From: Amycolatopsis sp. NBC_00345
GTDB taxonomy: Bacteria > Actinomycetota > Actinomycetes > Mycobacteriales > Pseudonocardiaceae
Assembly: GCF_036116635.1 (NCBI RefSeq)
Contig: NZ_CP107995.1
Coordinates: forward strand, 310,001 to 374,000
Length of the DNA: 64,000 nt
Direction of reading: 5' to 3'
Shown here: one piece after another, positions 61,165 through 64,000 of the stretch
How positions within the stretch are numbered: the stretch's first letter is position 1
Layout: the number at the start of each line of letters is the position of its first letter
Translations under genes and position numbers: made by a program
The notes under the pieces: generated by a model
Seen by the model: only the letters and a program-made list of their open reading frames with translations
What the model was told of the DNA's origin: nothing
The model's database searches: none

Positions 61165-61743
61165 ATGACTGTGACGGTTGTGGTGGCGTGGCTGCTCACC
61201 GCGGTCTTCGCGGTGCTCGTGCTGCCGTGTGTGCTGCGCCTGATCCGTCTCGACTACGTGCGCCTCGGCCCCAACGTCCGTAATGGCGACCTCGCCGAGC
61301 TGCTGCTCGTGGTCGCCATGGTCGCGATGGCGTCGCCGGTCGGCGCCCCGATCCCCGCGGCCGGCTGGCAGGCAATCCTGGCCCTCACGACGGGCTGGTT
61401 CGCCGTCGCCTGGTGGCGTTCTCGCGCCGAAGCTGCCGGGTCGCACGCCTCAGGCTGTGGCCATCACGCGCTCTCCGCGGCGGCGATGCTCTACCTGGTC
61501 ACCGCGATGCCGCACGGCGACATGGTCCACGGCCCCTGGCTCACCATGTCCACCATGGACACCGGGCTCGCCCTCCCGGCCCTCGCGATTCTGGGCGCCG
61601 TCTACTTCGCGGCCGACGCCGTCCGGTCGGGTTTCCTGGCCGTCCGCACGCGCGGCCGGTACTCGCCGGGTTTCACGTCGCGCACCGTCTGCCGCGCGGT
61701 GATGGGTGCGGGTATGGGGTACATGCTGGTCGCCGCGCTGTGA
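61165..61743 (+). CDS. DUF5134 integral membrane protein
   Basis: A 192-residue membrane protein with about five or six helices, matching the DUF5134 family: TVVVAWLLTAVFAVLVLPCVLRL at the N-terminus, LLLVVAMVAMASPVG, AMLYLVTAMPHGDMVHGPW with its histidine/methionine-rich loop, and a final GMGYMLVAAL. The His/Met loop is typical of the family and hints at metal binding, unproven. GAGG at 61155-61158 sets ATG 61165; an in-frame GTG lies at 61153. No link to the steroid genes is evident. Confidence 0.85.
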   Translation: MTVTVVVAWLLTAVFAVLVLPCVLRLIRLDYVRLGPNVRNGDLAELLLVVAMVAMASPVGAPIPAAGWQAILALTTGWFAVAWWRSRAEAAGSHASGCGHHALSAAAMLYLVTAMPHGDMVHGPWLTMSTMDTGLALPALAILGAVYFAADAVRSGFLAVRTRGRYSPGFTSRTVCRAVMGAGMGYMLVAAL

Positions 61744-61775
61744 CGGGGCGTATCAGCCAGCCTGCTCGCGGCCGG

Positions 61776-62243
61776 TCAGCCGAGCCGTCGGACTTCGCCG
61801 TCCGGCGGCGGTGAGCCCAGGGCGGGCAGCGCGGTCACCGGGTGACCGGCGACCCACTCGCGCGTCGCGGCCACGTCGCCGGCCAGCGCCTCGATCAGGG
61901 CCTCCGCCGTCGTGTACTTCTGCTGGTCACGCAGGTGCCGGCCGAGCCACACGGTGAGCGTCTCGCCGTACAAATCGTCCGCGAAGTCCAGCAGATGGGC
62001 CTCGACGAGCCGGTAGCCGTCGGCTCCGTAGTACGTCGGGCGGCGGCCGACCGAGACGGCCGACGCCACGAAAGTCCCGTTCGAGCGCTCCACCCAGCCA
62101 GCCCACACGCCGTCGCCGACCTGGCCGCTCTGGTCGCGCAGGGCGATGTTCGCCGTGGGGAACCCGAGCTCGCGGCCGCGTTTGTCACCCGGCTCGACCG
62201 GGCCGCGTACCACGAAAAAGGTGCCGTCGTGCTCGTCCGACAT
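61776..62243 (-). CDS. stand-alone riboflavin kinase (RFK) domain protein
   Basis: A 155-residue protein equal to the C-terminal half of bifunctional RibF. It has the flavokinase signature RGPVEPGDKRGRELGFPTANI in parts, with the PTAN motif, then the substrate-loop region SVGRRPTYYGADGYRLVEAHLLDF and YGETLTVWLGRHLRDQQKY. The FAD-synthetase N-terminal domain is absent and the chain starts cleanly at ATG 62243. It should phosphorylate riboflavin to FMN, if catalytically complete. It lies between DUF5134 (convergent) and the hydratase gene (same direction, 60 bases). Confidence 0.82.
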   Translation of the reverse strand: MSDEHDGTFFVVRGPVEPGDKRGRELGFPTANIALRDQSGQVGDGVWAGWVERSNGTFVASAVSVGRRPTYYGADGYRLVEAHLLDFADDLYGETLTVWLGRHLRDQQKYTTAEALIEALAGDVAATREWVAGHPVTALPALGSPPPDGEVRRLG

Positions 62244-62303
62244 CCCGCCGTCCCGTCGTGTGCGAGGGTTTCCGTTCCGGACACGGTATCCCGGACGCGG
62301 TGG

Positions 62304-63164
62304 TCAGCGGGGCACGAGCACTGTGTCGGACAGCACAGGCGCGTCGTCGCGTTCGGGCGCGGTGGTGGTGACCAGCAGCCGGCCGTCCTCGCGCCACACC
62401 CGCGTCCGTAGTCGCTCACCAGGGAAAACGACGCCGGCGAACTTCGTGCTGAACGTCGCGACCCGCGCCGGGTCACCGTCGAGGAACGCGTCGATCAGCG
62501 ACTTCGCCACCACTCCGTAGGTGCAGAGGCCGTGCAGGATCGGCCGGTCGAAGCCGGCCGCGCGGGCGAACGCGGGGTCGGCGTGCAGCGGGTTCCGGTC
62601 GCCGCACAGCCGGTACAGAAGCGCCTGCTGCGGCAGCGTCGGGGTCTCCAGCACGGCGTCGGGCTCGCGGTCCGGCCAGGCGATCCGGTCGGACGGCCCG
62701 CGCTCGCCGCCGAACCCGCCCTCGCCGCGCGCGAAGATGCTCGACCGCGCCGTCCACAGTGGATCCCCGCCGTCGGCGGTCACCTCGGTCTGCTGCACCA
62801 GCACCGCGGCCTTGCCCTTGTCGAACACGTCCACGATGCGCGTGCGCGCCACGGCCTTGCCCTCGACGGGGATCGGCCGGTGCAGCTCGATCTCCTGCTT
62901 GCCGTGCAGCACCTTGGCGAGGTCGATGTCCACCCCGGGGAACTTCAGCTTCGGCGGCTCGAACGTGCGCAGGTTCGCCGCCACGGTCGCGAACGTCGGG
63001 ATCACCCGCAGGCCGTCCTCGTAGGTGTAGCGCAGCTCCCGCTCGTCGACCGGGTCCGCGCCCGCGCCGAGCCCCAGGTGGTACAGCAGCACGTCGGACG
63101 GCGTCCAGCCGAACGTCAGCTCGCCGAGATCGGCGCCGACGGCCAGCGCGGGGTCGATGGGCAC
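62304..63164 (-). CDS. chsH3: (R)-specific double-hotdog enoyl-CoA hydratase, ChsH3-like
   Basis: A 286-residue double-hotdog MaoC protein, the same length as mycobacterial Rv3538/ChsH3. The N-terminal hotdog begins VGADLGELTFGWTPSDVLLYHLGLG; the C-terminal one carries the hydratase-2 motif LYRLCGDRNPLHADPAFARAAGFDRPILHGLCTYG in parts, with the catalytic Asp (in GDRNPLHAD) and His. It would hydrate the trans-2-enoyl-CoA of a longer sterol side chain. It is nine bases downstream of the reductase gene and thus in one operon with it. Assignment to the exact step rests on homology. Confidence 0.85.
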   Translation of the reverse strand: MPIDPALAVGADLGELTFGWTPSDVLLYHLGLGAGADPVDERELRYTYEDGLRVIPTFATVAANLRTFEPPKLKFPGVDIDLAKVLHGKQEIELHRPIPVEGKAVARTRIVDVFDKGKAAVLVQQTEVTADGGDPLWTARSSIFARGEGGFGGERGPSDRIAWPDREPDAVLETPTLPQQALLYRLCGDRNPLHADPAFARAAGFDRPILHGLCTYGVVAKSLIDAFLDGDPARVATFSTKFAGVVFPGERLRTRVWREDGRLLVTTTAPERDDAPVLSDTVLVPR

Positions 63165-63173
63165 GGGCTCTCC

Positions 63174-64000
63174 CTACTCGTAGCTGACGGAAACCTCGTC
63201 GGTCAACGGTACCGACTGGCACGCCAGCACGATCCCGTCGGCGATGTCCTCGGCGTCCAGGACCTCGTTGTTCAGCATCTTCACTTCACCGGAGACAAGC
63301 CGGCACGCGCACGCGCTGCACTGCCCATCACGGCACGAGTACGGCGCGTCGAGCCCCTCCTCGAGCAGGTGGTCGAGCAGCTTCCGCTGCCGCGGCCACG
63401 CGACCTGCCGCGTCTCGCCGTCGAGGCTGATGGTCAGCTGCGTGGTGCCCGCGTCGGCAGACTCGGATTCAGGCTCGGGCTCCGCGGCGCCGGCCTCGAA
63501 CGGATTCCCGGTGAGCGACAGGAACTTCTCGACATGGACCCGTTCGCGCGGCACGTCCAGCTCGGTCAGCGCGGTCTTCGCCGCCGCCATGAACGGCGCC
63601 GGACCGCAGAGGAACGCCTCATGCCCGGCGTACGGCCGCACCAGTTCCCGCAGCTGTTCGGGCCGCGGCAGCCCCTGCAGGCTCTCCAGCCAGTGCAGGA
63701 CGACGAGCCGTTCCGGATGGCGCGCGCCCAGCTCGGCCAGCGCCCGCGCGAAGATCACCGACTTTTCGTCCCGGTTCGCGTACACGAGCACAATGCGCCC
63801 ACCGCCGCGTTCCAGTGCCGACTTGAGGATCGACATCACCGGCGTGATCCCGCTCCCCGCGGCGAACAGCAGAAAATCCCCGTCCAGCGACGCCGGGCAG
63901 AACACCCCCGACGGCGCCAGCACGTCGACGGCCGCCCCGGCCCGCAGCTCGTCGCACACCCAGTTCGAGCCGTACCCGCTGTCGGTGCGTTTCACGGTCA
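63174..64000 (-). CDS. kshB: 3-ketosteroid 9-alpha-hydroxylase reductase KshB (5' end outside window)
   Basis: The last 275 residues of a ferredoxin-NAD reductase type oxygenase reductase. Visible parts: the FAD/NAD domain (YGSNWVCDELRAGAAVDVLAPSG, FAAGSGITPVMSILKSAL, VYANRDEKSVIFARALAEL) and a C-terminal plant-type 2Fe-2S domain with SCRDGQCSACACRLVSG and a final CQS, together the four cluster cysteines. The N-terminal flavin domain lies beyond the right edge. The order and sequence fit KshB, which passes electrons from NADH to the KshA oxygenase for steroid ring B opening; KshB itself serves other oxygenases too. Operon with the hydratase downstream. Confidence 0.88.
   Translation of the reverse strand, partial: TVKRTDSGYGSNWVCDELRAGAAVDVLAPSGVFCPASLDGDFLLFAAGSGITPVMSILKSALERGGGRIVLVYANRDEKSVIFARALAELGARHPERLVVLHWLESLQGLPRPEQLRELVRPYAGHEAFLCGPAPFMAAAKTALTELDVPRERVHVEKFLSLTGNPFEAGAAEPEPESESADAGTTQLTISLDGETRQVAWPRQRKLLDHLLEEGLDAPYSCRDGQCSACACRLVSGEVKMLNNEVLDAEDIADGIVLACQSVPLTDEVSVSYE

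Overview
This is 64 kb of very GC-rich, densely coding DNA from an actinobacterium. Gene content points to a mycolate-free Pseudonocardiaceae such as Amycolatopsis (inference; no rRNA or other marker is present). The clues are a four-gene conservon (sensor kinase, roadblock, DUF742, GTPase), an XRE/DUF5753-DUF397 pair, a fused isobutyryl-CoA mutase, F420-dependent oxidoreductases, WS/DGAT acyltransferase and a KstR-type cholesterol regulon. I see no tRNA, rRNA, CRISPR array or prophage.

Layout. 1-9.2 kb: tail of a GH18 chitinase, DUF2461, pyruvate kinase, TesB thioesterase, XRE-DUF397 pair, two tiny paralogous proteins and a large LuxR/ATPase regulator. 9.2-15.1 kb: GabD2-type succinic semialdehyde dehydrogenase, a proline-rich membrane protein, and TetR divergent from acyl-CoA dehydrogenase plus alpha-methylacyl-CoA racemase. 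15.1-20.9 kb: GNAT, small membrane proteins, a lytic transglycosylase, DUF3817 and an acetate-type symporter with its DUF485 partner. 21.8-27.8 kb: the conservon, whose kinase has a 700-residue disordered tail with a duplicated module. 27.9-30 kb: an ArsR-led operon with SRPBCC, DUF899 and a DHFR-like reductase. 30.1-36.9 kb: icmF, a methyltransferase and three F420 oxidoreductases. 36.9-39.8 kb: kstR divergent from the double acyl-CoA dehydrogenase fadE34. 40-48 kb: an unusual SARP-NACHT-membrane fusion, two small secreted proteins, and a SNF2 helicase with a SWIM protein. 48-52 kb: SufR-like regulator, folE, and a lipase/acyltransferase pair. 52.3-55.1 kb: a DUF222/HNH endonuclease gene split by an IS4-family element with perfect ends and a 10-bp target duplication. 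55.2-64 kb: an alpha/beta hydrolase facing an igr-like cholesterol side-chain operon (fadE28-fadE29-chsH2-chsH1-ltp2), then DUF5134, a stand-alone riboflavin kinase domain, a ChsH3-like hydratase and the end of kshB.

How the genes connect. Three sites matching the KstR consensus (TNNAACNNGTTNNA) sit in front of kstR, fadE34 and fadE28, which ties the two steroid loci into one regulon. FadE34, FadE28/29, ChsH1/H2, Ltp2 and ChsH3 degrade the sterol side chain, Mcr can set the C25 stereochemistry, KshB feeds electrons to ring opening, and the propionyl/isobutyryl-type acyl-CoA products fit with IcmF. Several transcripts end in long perfect hairpins; three of them share a CCTTACC/GGTAAGG stem core and look like copies of a dispersed repeat used as a terminator. 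The least ordinary items are the SARP-NACHT-membrane fusion, the duplicated kinase tail, the tiny paralog pair at 5.7-6.1 kb, and the small secreted peptides at 43 kb.
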